Shown here: piece by piece, positions 16,523 through 23,844 of the stretch
Layout of the letters: the number at the start of each line of letters is the position of its first letter
Numbering within the stretch: position 1 is the stretch's first letter
NCBI GenBank assembly: GCA_021151525.1
Contig: JAGKXD010000025.1
Span: forward strand, 1-43,298
Length of the DNA: 43,298 nucleotides
Direction of reading: 5' to 3'
DNA from: Cellvibrionaceae bacterium
GTDB taxonomy: Bacteria > Pseudomonadota > Gammaproteobacteria > Pseudomonadales > Cellvibrionaceae
Notes under the pieces: model-generated
Seen by the model: only the letters and a program-made list of their open reading frames with translations
Database searches by the model: none
Told to the model about the DNA's origin: nothing
Translations under genes and position numbers: made by a program

Positions 16523-18244
16523 ATGCAACGGTTAACTATAAATTTCATTGTTTTAGGCGCACTCATCAGCTTGCTAAGTGCATGCGGTGGCGGGGGAGGA
16601 AAATCCAATAGCGGTTACAACCAAACACCCGACTACGGTTATTCATCAAGCGCATCGCTAGCCGCATCAAGTTCCAGTTCATCGAGCGCGACAATAACAT
16701 CGAGCTCATCTGCAGCATCTTCATCCAGCACAGCAGCTGCAACTGAAGCCCCAATTGACAGATTTAAAACAAATGCAGGTTCTGCTCTAGTCGCTAAAAA
16801 TAGCGTTAATGTTTTGGCTGCAAATGGATCTGACTTAAGTGTTCAAACACAAAATAAAAATCAACTTACACTTTATATTTTTGATAATGATGCGCCAGGA
16901 AAATCTGCCTGCACATCAACACAATGCATCACCAACTGGCCACCGCTCTTAGCAAAAGCCAGTGACGTCGCTCAAGCACCGCTCTCCATTATTACGCGCA
17001 CCGATGGCAACTTGCAGTGGGCACTGCGCGACAAACCACTTTATTTTTTTAGTGGGGACAGTAAAGCAGGAGATATTACTGGCGAAGGTGTAGGTGGCAT
17101 TTGGCACACCGCTCTGACTGAACCCGTGTTGTTAAATAAGCCCACGGTGAATTCATTAGATGGCGATTATTTAGTGTCATCTGGAAATCTATTGGTAGGC
17201 ATGCCCAGTGGCGACAATACAAAATTTGTTGGCGAGCGCCACGATCGCGACGGATTTAGTTTGTATACCTTCGATTCAGACACTGATGGTATATCCAATT
17301 GCACTGGAGGGTGCCTCGCTGCGTGGCCACCTTTACTTGCAGATGCAAATGATATTGCAGTAGCGCCCTACTCGATTATTGATCGCAGCATGGGAACTAA
17401 TCCTGCCGCAAAACAATGGGCTTACCACGGCATGCCGCTTTATTTTTATGTTGGCGATACTCTTGCCGGACAGACAACCGGCAAAGCACTTCCTAAATGG
17501 CATTTAGCACGTCCACTTCCTTTCACCGTAAAAGATGATGCGAGCTTAAGTAATATTTTAGTGGCAAGCGGTTTAGTAAAAAGTGCAACACCTGTTAATG
17601 GTGTTGAAAAAACATCGGTAGTAGCACGCGATGGTTTTACGCTTTACACCTTTGATAACGACACCTCAGGCACCAGCAATTGCACAGGCACTTGCCTTAC
17701 CAATTGGCCCGCATTAATTGCGCATGAAGGTGCAGTTGCATCAGCGCCCTACTCATTAATTACCCGCGCCAGTGGCGAAAAACAATGGGCATTAAATGGC
17801 ATGCCGCTGTACTTTTTTATTGGCGATACTGTAGCAGGCGATACCAAAGGCGAAGGTGTCGGTGGCAAATGGTTAGTAGCACGCAGTGTTCCCGCAGCGG
17901 TTAGCAATAATGCAACCAAAGGCAAAATATTTATTGCGCACGGCAACTTAATTAATGCCAGCGGCGGCTCTGATGCGACGCATAATAATTTCACGCTCTA
18001 CACCTTTGACAAAGATACCGCTAACTCGGGTAAATCTACCTGCAATGGTGGCTGCCTTATTACTTGGCCCGCATTTTATGCCGCTGCTGATGCAAAAGCC
18101 TTTGGCGACTTCACAATCATTGTGCGCGATAGCGGTGAAAAACAATGGGCATACGATGGCAAACCACTTTACTTTTATGTAGGCGATAGCGCAGCAGGCG
18201 ATGTAAACGGTGAGTACACCGACTGGACAATTTCTCGTCCGTAA
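16523..18244 (+). CDS. Lipoprotein with four COG4315 (PF03640) 'secreted repeat' domains
   Basis: The 573-residue protein carries a lipobox (LLSAC, Cys21), a glycine patch and a serine/alanine-rich linker (about 40-75) that holds the rest away from the membrane. Four tandem repeats of the COG4315 type follow. Each has a YxFDxD motif (LYIFDND, LYTFDSD, LYTFDND, LYTFDKD), two nearby cysteines (CTSTQC, CTGGC, CTGTC, CNGGC), WPPL/WPAL and a QWA...PLYFF segment with GD. Most family members have one or two units. The domain's function is not established; it is often found with sigma factors and redox proteins. An optimal AGGAGG precedes the ATG and lies inside an inverted repeat. It is followed by two haem c proteins. 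Confidence 0.9.
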   Translation: MQRLTINFIVLGALISLLSACGGGGGKSNSGYNQTPDYGYSSSASLAASSSSSSSATITSSSSAASSSSTAAATEAPIDRFKTNAGSALVAKNSVNVLAANGSDLSVQTQNKNQLTLYIFDNDAPGKSACTSTQCITNWPPLLAKASDVAQAPLSIITRTDGNLQWALRDKPLYFFSGDSKAGDITGEGVGGIWHTALTEPVLLNKPTVNSLDGDYLVSSGNLLVGMPSGDNTKFVGERHDRDGFSLYTFDSDTDGISNCTGGCLAAWPPLLADANDIAVAPYSIIDRSMGTNPAAKQWAYHGMPLYFYVGDTLAGQTTGKALPKWHLARPLPFTVKDDASLSNILVASGLVKSATPVNGVEKTSVVARDGFTLYTFDNDTSGTSNCTGTCLTNWPALIAHEGAVASAPYSLITRASGEKQWALNGMPLYFFIGDTVAGDTKGEGVGGKWLVARSVPAAVSNNATKGKIFIAHGNLINASGGSDATHNNFTLYTFDKDTANSGKSTCNGGCLITWPAFYAAADAKAFGDFTIIVRDSGEKQWAYDGKPLYFYVGDSAAGDVNGEYTDWTISRP

Positions 18245-18250
18245 AACACA

Positions 18251-18290
18251 AAAAATGCAGTAAGGCTGAATTGCTTTGCTGCATTTTTTT
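18251..18290 (+). terminator. Terminator after the COG4315 lipoprotein gene
   Basis: AATGCAGTAAGGC (18254-18266) pairs with GCTTTGCTGCATT (18273-18285) over 13 bp including two G-U pairs, followed by T7. It separates the lipoprotein gene from the cytochrome genes 32 nt further on, so the latter are transcribed by read-through or from their own promoter. Confidence 0.8.
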
Positions 18291-18321
18291 CGCACTATTT
18301 TTAGCCCTTGGGGTAACACCT

Positions 18322-19128
18322 ATGATAAAAAAATTATTAATACCAACACTTACCCTCACCTTAACTGCTTGTGGCGCTGGCAGCGGGAAAGGCTTGGACA
18401 ACCAAGGTCTCCCCATTAAAGATGAACCACCCACACAAACCAATGGCGTAACACTCACCAGTTTGCAGCAAACCATTTTCGGCGCTATTTGTACTAATTG
18501 CCACACAGGCAGCAATGCTCCTCGCGGTTTACGTTTGGATTCAGAAGAAAATTCTTACGCATTTTTAGTAAATCATGCCGCCGATGAAATTCCCGATTTA
18601 ATGCGCGTTAAACCCGGCAATCCCGATGCAAGTTACATTATTCGCAAACTGGAAGGTGCATCTGGAATTGTAGGCAGCCGCATGCCATTAGGCGGCCCTT
18701 ATTTAAGCCAAGAACAAATTAATCGTGTCCGGGATTGGATTGCCAACGGCGCACCGCGCTCAGGTACAGGCGCAAGCCCCACCAAAATCAGCAACATAAA
18801 AGTAGAAAAAATAAACAACCATTTAGCTGCAAGTATCCACTTTAGTCGTTCATTGGAAGTTGATTCGATAAGCGAAAAAAATCTTAATTTATTTTATAAA
18901 TCTGTTGACTCAGATAAGTCATATCCAATCGATAAATTTTATCTGCTGGTGTTAGACCAATCGCTGGAAATTAATATTCCTGATATAGACCCGAATGCAG
19001 ACCTATTAAATATCACGCTTAAATCACCCAATGAAACCCCCATAGTGGATGCACAATTAAAAAATATTAATGGCAGTGATGACCACAACGAAGAAGGCGA
19101 ATTTCACTATGAACAGATTCTTAAATAA
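18322..19128 (+). CDS. Monohaem c-type cytochrome lipoprotein
   Basis: The 268-residue protein begins with a lipoprotein signal ending in LTAC (Cys17). A cytochrome c domain follows, with the haem attachment motif CTNCH near residue 55 and a candidate methionine ligand in GSRMPLGG near 118. The pattern GLRLDSEENSYAFLV then VKPGNPDASYIIRKLEG and INRVRDWIANGAP is like the c-type domains of large planctomycete-type cytochromes. The C-terminal third (from about 155) looks like a beta-sandwich and has no haem. It should be anchored in the periplasm or on the outer membrane and pass electrons. The open frame could extend upstream to 18271, but ATG 18322 with GGGGTAA before it and the lipobox fixes the start. 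Confidence 0.85.
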   Translation: MIKKLLIPTLTLTLTACGAGSGKGLDNQGLPIKDEPPTQTNGVTLTSLQQTIFGAICTNCHTGSNAPRGLRLDSEENSYAFLVNHAADEIPDLMRVKPGNPDASYIIRKLEGASGIVGSRMPLGGPYLSQEQINRVRDWIANGAPRSGTGASPTKISNIKVEKINNHLAASIHFSRSLEVDSISEKNLNLFYKSVDSDKSYPIDKFYLLVLDQSLEINIPDIDPNADLLNITLKSPNETPIVDAQLKNINGSDDHNEEGEFHYEQILK

Positions 19129-20212
19129 GAAACGCTTAGCCACATTTTTAATCCTTGTAATTAGCTGCTTTGTATTGTCCAGCCGAGCAGAACCTTATCT
19201 AGCATTTAAAAACAATATGTTTTGTAGCGGGTGTCACGTCAACCCCATTGGCGGTGGCGCGCGCAATAGCTACGGAGCCTACTATGGCACTAATGTTCTA
19301 CCACAAAACGCTGGTAGCCTCACGCAATTTGACACAGGAAATATTACAGAGGCTTTACGTATTGGCGCTAATTTTCGCACGAACTATACGCAAACAGATT
19401 TAAAAAAAGGTGAAGATACACAAACATTCGAAACACAATCCGGACAACTCTACGTCATCTTACAACCCAAAGATTCACATTTTTCACTGTATATTGATGA
19501 GCAGCTAGCACCTGGCGGTGCAATTAATCGTGAAGCATTTATCTTAACCAAGCTTACAGGCAATAACATTCTTAAAGTGGGCAAGCTTATGTTGCCTTAC
19601 GGTATTCGTTTAGAAGATGACACCGCATTTATTCGTCAAGCCACAGGGTTTAATTTTGACAACAGCGACAATGGCATTGAATGGGATTGGCAAACCGACC
19701 ATACCTTTGTCAGCGCAGCCGTCAGCAATGGCTCAAGCGGATTAACCAATAATGATAAAGGCCTTTCATATTTAACCCGTGTTGAATACCTTGGCAATAA
19801 TTGGCGACTAGGTGTGAGCGGCGTTTACAACAATGCTGATCTAGGTACGCGCTACCAAACAAATCTATTCGGTGGTTTTAATTGGCTAGGCTTCACTTTT
19901 TTAGCCGAAGTTGATGCCATTAAAGATAAATCCATTTCGCATGTCGCAGGCACTTATGAAGAACAACGCATTAGTTTTTTAGAAGTTAACCGCGAAGTCA
20001 TCAAGGGTTTGAATATAAAAGCGACCACGGAATATTTTGATCCAGATACTCATATCAGCGAAAACCAACGGGTGCGTCATTCGCTATTATTGGAATATAC
20101 ACCCTTTGCAAATTTACAAATTCGCGGTGGATTGAGAGACGGGAAAGATATTCCGCAAAAGATCAGTGGTAATTACACGAATATTTTTGCGCAGTTGCAT
20201 TTTTATTATTGA
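19109..20212 (+). CDS. Outer-membrane beta-barrel protein with N-terminal haem c motif
   Basis: The 367-residue product has a signal peptide (hydrophobic residues about 11-27, cleavage near SRA-EPY). Shortly into the mature protein it has a haem c motif, CSGCH, followed by VNPIGGGARNSYG. The remainder is built of alternating amphipathic strands with glycines and aromatics and ends in LHFYY, the signature of an outer-membrane barrel of perhaps 14-16 strands. A haem at the periplasmic mouth of a barrel suggests electron transfer through or to the outer membrane. Its start overlaps the end of the preceding cytochrome gene by 20 nt, so the two are co-translated. An in-frame start at 19070 is upstream of the signal peptide and unlikely. 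No close functional homologue comes to mind. Confidence 0.8.
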   Translation: MNRFLNKKRLATFLILVISCFVLSSRAEPYLAFKNNMFCSGCHVNPIGGGARNSYGAYYGTNVLPQNAGSLTQFDTGNITEALRIGANFRTNYTQTDLKKGEDTQTFETQSGQLYVILQPKDSHFSLYIDEQLAPGGAINREAFILTKLTGNNILKVGKLMLPYGIRLEDDTAFIRQATGFNFDNSDNGIEWDWQTDHTFVSAAVSNGSSGLTNNDKGLSYLTRVEYLGNNWRLGVSGVYNNADLGTRYQTNLFGGFNWLGFTFLAEVDAIKDKSISHVAGTYEEQRISFLEVNREVIKGLNIKATTEYFDPDTHISENQRVRHSLLLEYTPFANLQIRGGLRDGKDIPQKISGNYTNIFAQLHFYY

Positions 20213-20231
20213 ACCTTTGAATCAATTTTTC

Positions 20232-20315
20232 CGTCATCCTTACGAAGCAGGGATCCAGGTCTTAAAAATCTCAGTAAAAATTCAAAAGCTGGATCCCCGC
20301 TACGCGAGGATGACG
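20232..20315. repeat. Imperfect inverted repeat (REP/MITE-like palindromic element)
   Basis: The left arm (20232-20258, CGTCATCCTTACGAAGCAGG then GATCCAG) matches the reverse complement of the right arm (20289-20315) at 23 of 27 positions, with a 30-nt AT-rich centre. It lies between convergent genes. CGTCAT...GGATCCAG...ATGACG palindromes of this style are widespread dispersed repeats in proteobacteria. Confidence 0.75.
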
Positions 20316-20417
20316 ACTCCGAATTAAGAGGAAGACAATTTCTATTTAAAAAGAGAGCTGATGTGATTTCAATTATAATCTATGCCTAACACAAGCCAGT
20401 GAGGAGCCTACTACCTA

Positions 20418-21665
20418 TTAAAAATTATACGAATAATCCAAATACAATTTTCGCTCACTCCGCCCCTTCAACGCTCCAGTATCCGGCTGAAAATAGGCAG
20501 CCAACAAACTAACAACATGCTTACGTGATGGCCTATAGCTAAAAGTAAAATCCAATTCCTGAGCCAAATAATCAGATGTGGTGTGGGCAAAAAACTGATG
20601 ATATTGCGCTTCAATTTTAAAGGGGGTGGCACGCACGCTAATACCTAGGGATGCATCTTTTACACCCCACTTCATATAGTTTTGTATTTCATTAGAAGCC
20701 CCCTGAAAATCATGCGCAGAGCCTAAAGGCGTAATAAAATTCACATCATCTTTGTGGCCCAATACTTCATAACGTGCAGAAAACTCAATACGATTAACCC
20801 CCACATTCGCATCCAACAAATAATAGGGTAGCATTGCATTGCTATTTGATTCAGGTTGCTTTTGCAAAGCGGATTCAATTTTCAAGCGATACTTTATAGA
20901 ATCCCATTTGTAGGTAAAGGTGTAATTAGCACCCAAAGTATTATTGGATGCACTCGGCATAGTCAGGTTGTCCATATGATAGCCATAAGCAACTATCTGC
21001 GAGTAATCCCACTCATTGAAAGCCAGCTGCGCAATATGAGTGTGATGTTTATGATCACCTAATAAGCTGGGAGAGCGCTCAACACTAGGGTTGCCATAAC
21101 CTTGATCATTCGAATCTAAATATTTATCGGCGCGATCACCAAAAATACGATTCACATTACCAATATAAGCGTAAGAAAATTGTGAGTTGGAGAGAAATTT
21201 AACGGTAGCCAATGCAGCATCAAAGGTTTGTTCGTTTTGCCAAAAGCCATTACCACCTATAAAGCGTTGATCATCCCAATTAATTTTCTGACGCCCCAAT
21301 TTAAGGTGTACTGAATCAAAATCCATTCCTACATAAGCTTGATTGAGATCGGCTCCACCAGCATCTGGAATAATTGGTTTGCCGTTAAGATCTACGCCGT
21401 CACTATGATCATTTTTAAACGCGCGACTAACATTATCCACTTGCAAGTGGCTGCTCAGAATATCATTCCATTGCGCATCCCAAGTAGCGCGCAACAATAA
21501 GGAAGCCGCACGCGCAGATTCAGAGCCAGATAAATCGGCATAGCGGCTCCGCGCACTCCAATCTAATTTATTGTCTGGACTATCATTTGCCAATATCGCG
21601 CCAGAAAGTAATAGACCTGACATTAAAAGGCCGGTCAAACGTGGGTAGTGACACATTTTCACCAT
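20418..21665 (-). CDS. Alginate-export-type outer-membrane porin
   Basis: The 415-residue product has a signal peptide (hydrophobic residues about 10-26, ending LAN) and a beta-barrel ending in LDYSYNF with C-terminal phenylalanine. The motifs LKLGRQKINWDDQRFIG and WRQNEQTFDA-like text (here FWQNEQTFDA), and a YLDANVGVNRIE-type strand, match the alginate_exp (AlgE-like) family. In Cellvibrio-type bacteria such porins occur outside alginate synthesis loci and probably serve general solute or sugar passage; no alginate biosynthesis gene is in the window. It begins 3 nt after the stop of the LRR gene, so they form one transcription unit. Confidence 0.8.
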   Translation of the reverse strand: MVKMCHYPRLTGLLMSGLLLSGAILANDSPDNKLDWSARSRYADLSGSESARAASLLLRATWDAQWNDILSSHLQVDNVSRAFKNDHSDGVDLNGKPIIPDAGGADLNQAYVGMDFDSVHLKLGRQKINWDDQRFIGGNGFWQNEQTFDAALATVKFLSNSQFSYAYIGNVNRIFGDRADKYLDSNDQGYGNPSVERSPSLLGDHKHHTHIAQLAFNEWDYSQIVAYGYHMDNLTMPSASNNTLGANYTFTYKWDSIKYRLKIESALQKQPESNSNAMLPYYLLDANVGVNRIEFSARYEVLGHKDDVNFITPLGSAHDFQGASNEIQNYMKWGVKDASLGISVRATPFKIEAQYHQFFAHTTSDYLAQELDFTFSYRPSRKHVVSLLAAYFQPDTGALKGRSERKLYLDYSYNF

Positions 21666-21668
21666 AGA

Positions 21669-22310
21669 TTATTTCCAGTCTTTCGCATTTCCATCATGCA
21701 GAAAAGTAACGCCTTTCATTGCATTCATTTCATCGTAAAGTTTGTCGGGCATTGGGTTTTGTCGGCAGTCCATGTAATGCATTTTGGGCAGATGGTAAAT
21801 ATCAACCGTGACCATTTTATTATTAAACAAATAGAGCTTTTCAAGTTCGGGCAAATTGCTGTAGGAAAAATTTAACAGCTGATTTTCATTGGCTTTGAGC
21901 AACTTCAATATAGGCAAGTTGCCCAAATCAAGCGCAGTCAATTTATTATTGAAAACGTAGAAATCTTCTAACGCAGGTAAATTGGCAAGCTCCACAACTT
22001 TAAGTGAATTTTTTGCAAGATTTAAATGACGTAAGTGCGGGAGGTTTTTTACAGCGGCTGATTGCAGTTGGTTGTTGTAAATTGACAGGCTTTCCAATTG
22101 CGGGAACTTATCCAATCCATCTATAACAGCAATGCTCTGTGAGTTGCATTCAATGTTGGTTACCATCTCTAGGCTTGACCAATTATTTTTTTGTGCAAGC
22201 GAAGTCAAACATTGCTTAAACTGATTATCAGTCACAGGAAAATCTAATGCCTTAGCACCATGACATGCAAAGATCGTTATAAGCAAGCATAAGAATTGAC
22301 AGTATTTCAT
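21669..22310 (-). CDS. Exported leucine-rich-repeat protein
   Basis: The 213-residue protein has a signal peptide (to about GAKA, residue 21), a capping segment with two cysteines (CLTSLAQ...IECNS) and about six leucine-rich repeats of 21 residues with the pattern LPxLxxLxxxNNxLxxxxLxN (for example LPHLRHLNLAKNSL and LPELEKLYLFNNKM). Such short repeats act as protein-binding surfaces; here in the periplasm or outside the cell. It is translationally close-coupled to the downstream porin gene (3-nt gap) and 86 bp downstream of the anti-sigma gene, so it may belong to the ECF sigma operon. The partner is unknown. Confidence 0.8.
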   Translation of the reverse strand: MKYCQFLCLLITIFACHGAKALDFPVTDNQFKQCLTSLAQKNNWSSLEMVTNIECNSQSIAVIDGLDKFPQLESLSIYNNQLQSAAVKNLPHLRHLNLAKNSLKVVELANLPALEDFYVFNNKLTALDLGNLPILKLLKANENQLLNFSYSNLPELEKLYLFNNKMVTVDIYHLPKMHYMDCRQNPMPDKLYDEMNAMKGVTFLHDGNAKDWK

Positions 22311-22349
22311 GCTGAATTTTCCACTAGGATTTTATTAATTCATTAATAA

Positions 22350-22369
22350 CTAGGCTTTTAACTGCCTAG
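22350..22369 (-). terminator. Short hairpin between anti-sigma and LRR genes
   Basis: CTAGGC (22350-22355) and GCCTAG (22364-22369) form a 6-bp stem with an 8-nt loop in the 86-bp gap. Without a T run it is at most a partial attenuator. Confidence 0.3.
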
Positions 22370-22396
22370 CTATTCAAGTTCAAGCAAGAATTATCT

Positions 22397-23125
22397 TTAA
22401 CTTTTCACATTAGCAAGGAGAACACAGACACCTTTTGCCAAAACATGATCACTGGGTTCATCAATGGGCGAACCGCCAATATCCTCTTCGGTAAGCAAGA
22501 GATATTCTGCATCCTTAATTAAACGCCAATTAGGTACAGACAAATCAACACGTGAAATATCTGTCTGCGCAAACACGCCCAGAGGACGAATTTGTTTATC
22601 AGTTTTAGAAACAGCCCAAAGCTGAACATTTTTATCAGGCGCAACGTTTAAATCATCCCACTTCAGCCATAAAGCAGTGCCCTTAGTAGCAGTCATCACA
22701 GTTAAACGCGCAGCGCCCTTAGCATCCGTTAATACTGCAACGTAATCCGCATTGGGACCTGTAGGATTTTTTGGGGCAATAAAAAGCAAAACACCCGCTA
22801 ACAAAACAATGGCAAGGCTTGGCATAGCCCACAACCACCAAGGCCGCAAATTCATTTTTTGCACGCGCGTTGATTCAGGAGTAGATGAATTTATAGAGGT
22901 TTGAATATTCGCCCACACATCTGCATGAGGCTTGCGCGTTTCATTTTCATCGCTGAGTTGCATTAATTGCTCCTCCCAAAAACGCACCTGTTCTGCAAGC
23001 GAATCGTTCGTTTGCAACATGCGCGCAAAAATGGCGCGTTCATCACCACGCATAACGCCCGTCACATATTCAAAGGCGAGCACATCGTGATTCAATTGCG
23101 ATTCTACTGATTCGTTTCCAGACAT
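22397..23125 (-). CDS. RskA-type anti-sigma factor
   Basis: The roughly 242-residue protein has a cytoplasmic N-terminal zone (to about 100) with the pattern LAFEYVTGVMRGDERAIFARM, typical of anti-sigma domains that hold an ECF sigma factor. One transmembrane helix follows (WWLWAMPSLAIVLLAGVLLFI), then a periplasmic RskA domain (VQLWAVSKTDKQIRPLGVF). It should sequester the sigma factor encoded just upstream until an envelope signal triggers its release. I set the start at ATG 23125 (AAAGG 9 nt upstream), giving a 22-nt overlap with the sigma gene; an ATG at 23158 would add 11 residues. No zinc-binding HxxxCxxC motif is seen. Confidence 0.88.
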   Translation of the reverse strand: MSGNESVESQLNHDVLAFEYVTGVMRGDERAIFARMLQTNDSLAEQVRFWEEQLMQLSDENETRKPHADVWANIQTSINSSTPESTRVQKMNLRPWWLWAMPSLAIVLLAGVLLFIAPKNPTGPNADYVAVLTDAKGAARLTVMTATKGTALWLKWDDLNVAPDKNVQLWAVSKTDKQIRPLGVFAQTDISRVDLSVPNWRLIKDAEYLLLTEEDIGGSPIDEPSDHVLAKGVCVLLANVKS

Positions 23126-23682
23126 AACTTCAACCTTTCCGCACCGCGATGCAGCCATGATTTTACGGTATTTGTATTAGTGGAAAATTGTTGCGCTATT
23201 TCTTCACGCGAATAACCATAAAGATAAGCTAGTTCAACACTGCGCTTTATATTTTCACTCAACAGATGCAAACATTTATTGAGGTGAAATTTTAATTGGC
23301 TGGCACTTACATCCTGCTCCGGCGTTTGCGGACTAACATGTTCATGCAGAGGATAATCATGATCTGCCGAGACAAAGCGCTGACGCAATCGCTGCTCTAC
23401 ATCGAGCCGATCCAAAGCGCGATAACGCGCAATACTTGCCAGCCACGTAAGGGGATTTGCTAAATGCGGGCGATAAGTTGCAGCATTAGTCCATATCTGC
23501 AAAAAGGCCTCTTGTAATACATCTTTAGCCAAGTCATCGGATTTCAAAATGCGGTAGACCACCGCATTTAAATAAGGCCCTATCCGTTCGAACAGGATTT
23601 TAAGTGCAGCTTGATCCTTAATCGCACAGCGGGCAATTAGGCCGATTAGCTCTTCATTACGAGAGTCAGGTGAAAGCGTCAT
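23104..23682 (-). CDS. ECF RNA polymerase sigma factor (partner of RskA-type anti-sigma)
   Basis: The roughly 192-residue protein has ECF sigma region 2 (VVYRILKSDDLAKDVLQEAFLQIWTNAATYRP), with LTWLASIARYRALDRL for promoter melting, and region 4 (LAYLYGYSREEIAQQF, NTVKSWLHRGAERL) for -35 recognition. The acidic pair DD in region 2.1-2.2 and the helix-turn-helix are intact. I prefer the ATG at 23682: GGGAA lies 9 nt before it, while GTG 23703 and ATG 23691 have no usable site. It is followed by its anti-sigma gene with overlap. An ECF-like promoter at 23803-23828 matches one before the COG4315 lipoprotein gene, suggesting autoregulation and a shared regulon. Confidence 0.93.
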   Translation of the reverse strand: MTLSPDSRNEELIGLIARCAIKDQAALKILFERIGPYLNAVVYRILKSDDLAKDVLQEAFLQIWTNAATYRPHLANPLTWLASIARYRALDRLDVEQRLRQRFVSADHDYPLHEHVSPQTPEQDVSASQLKFHLNKCLHLLSENIKRSVELAYLYGYSREEIAQQFSTNTNTVKSWLHRGAERLKLCLETNQ

Positions 23683-23802
23683 GTCAATCATTTCCCAGAA
23701 CACAGTTTATAACCATGCGCAATCGCATCAGTATGCCACCGCCCTTTCTCAAGCCCCGCAAACTGCGGAAACATGTGTAGATTTAGGGCGCTACAAGGGA
23801 TA

Positions 23803-23828
23803 TACGGGTGAATTGAAGTAAAGTTGCA
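23803..23828 (-). promoter_or_regulatory. ECF-sigma-type promoter of the sigma/anti-sigma operon
   Basis: On the minus strand TGCAACTTT (23828-23820) is followed after 13 nt by CGTA (23806-23803), with 16 nt between AAC and CGT. The -35 is identical over nine bases to the one at 16460, and both spacers end in CACC. The predicted leader to the sigma ATG is about 110 nt. Confidence 0.65.
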
Positions 23829-23844
23829 CCTGAAAGAAAATTTA

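Noticed and set aside
18271..18321. Upstream extension of the cytochrome lipoprotein from a TTG
   Set aside because: It would place the lipoprotein signal 17 residues inside the protein and the start within the preceding terminator.
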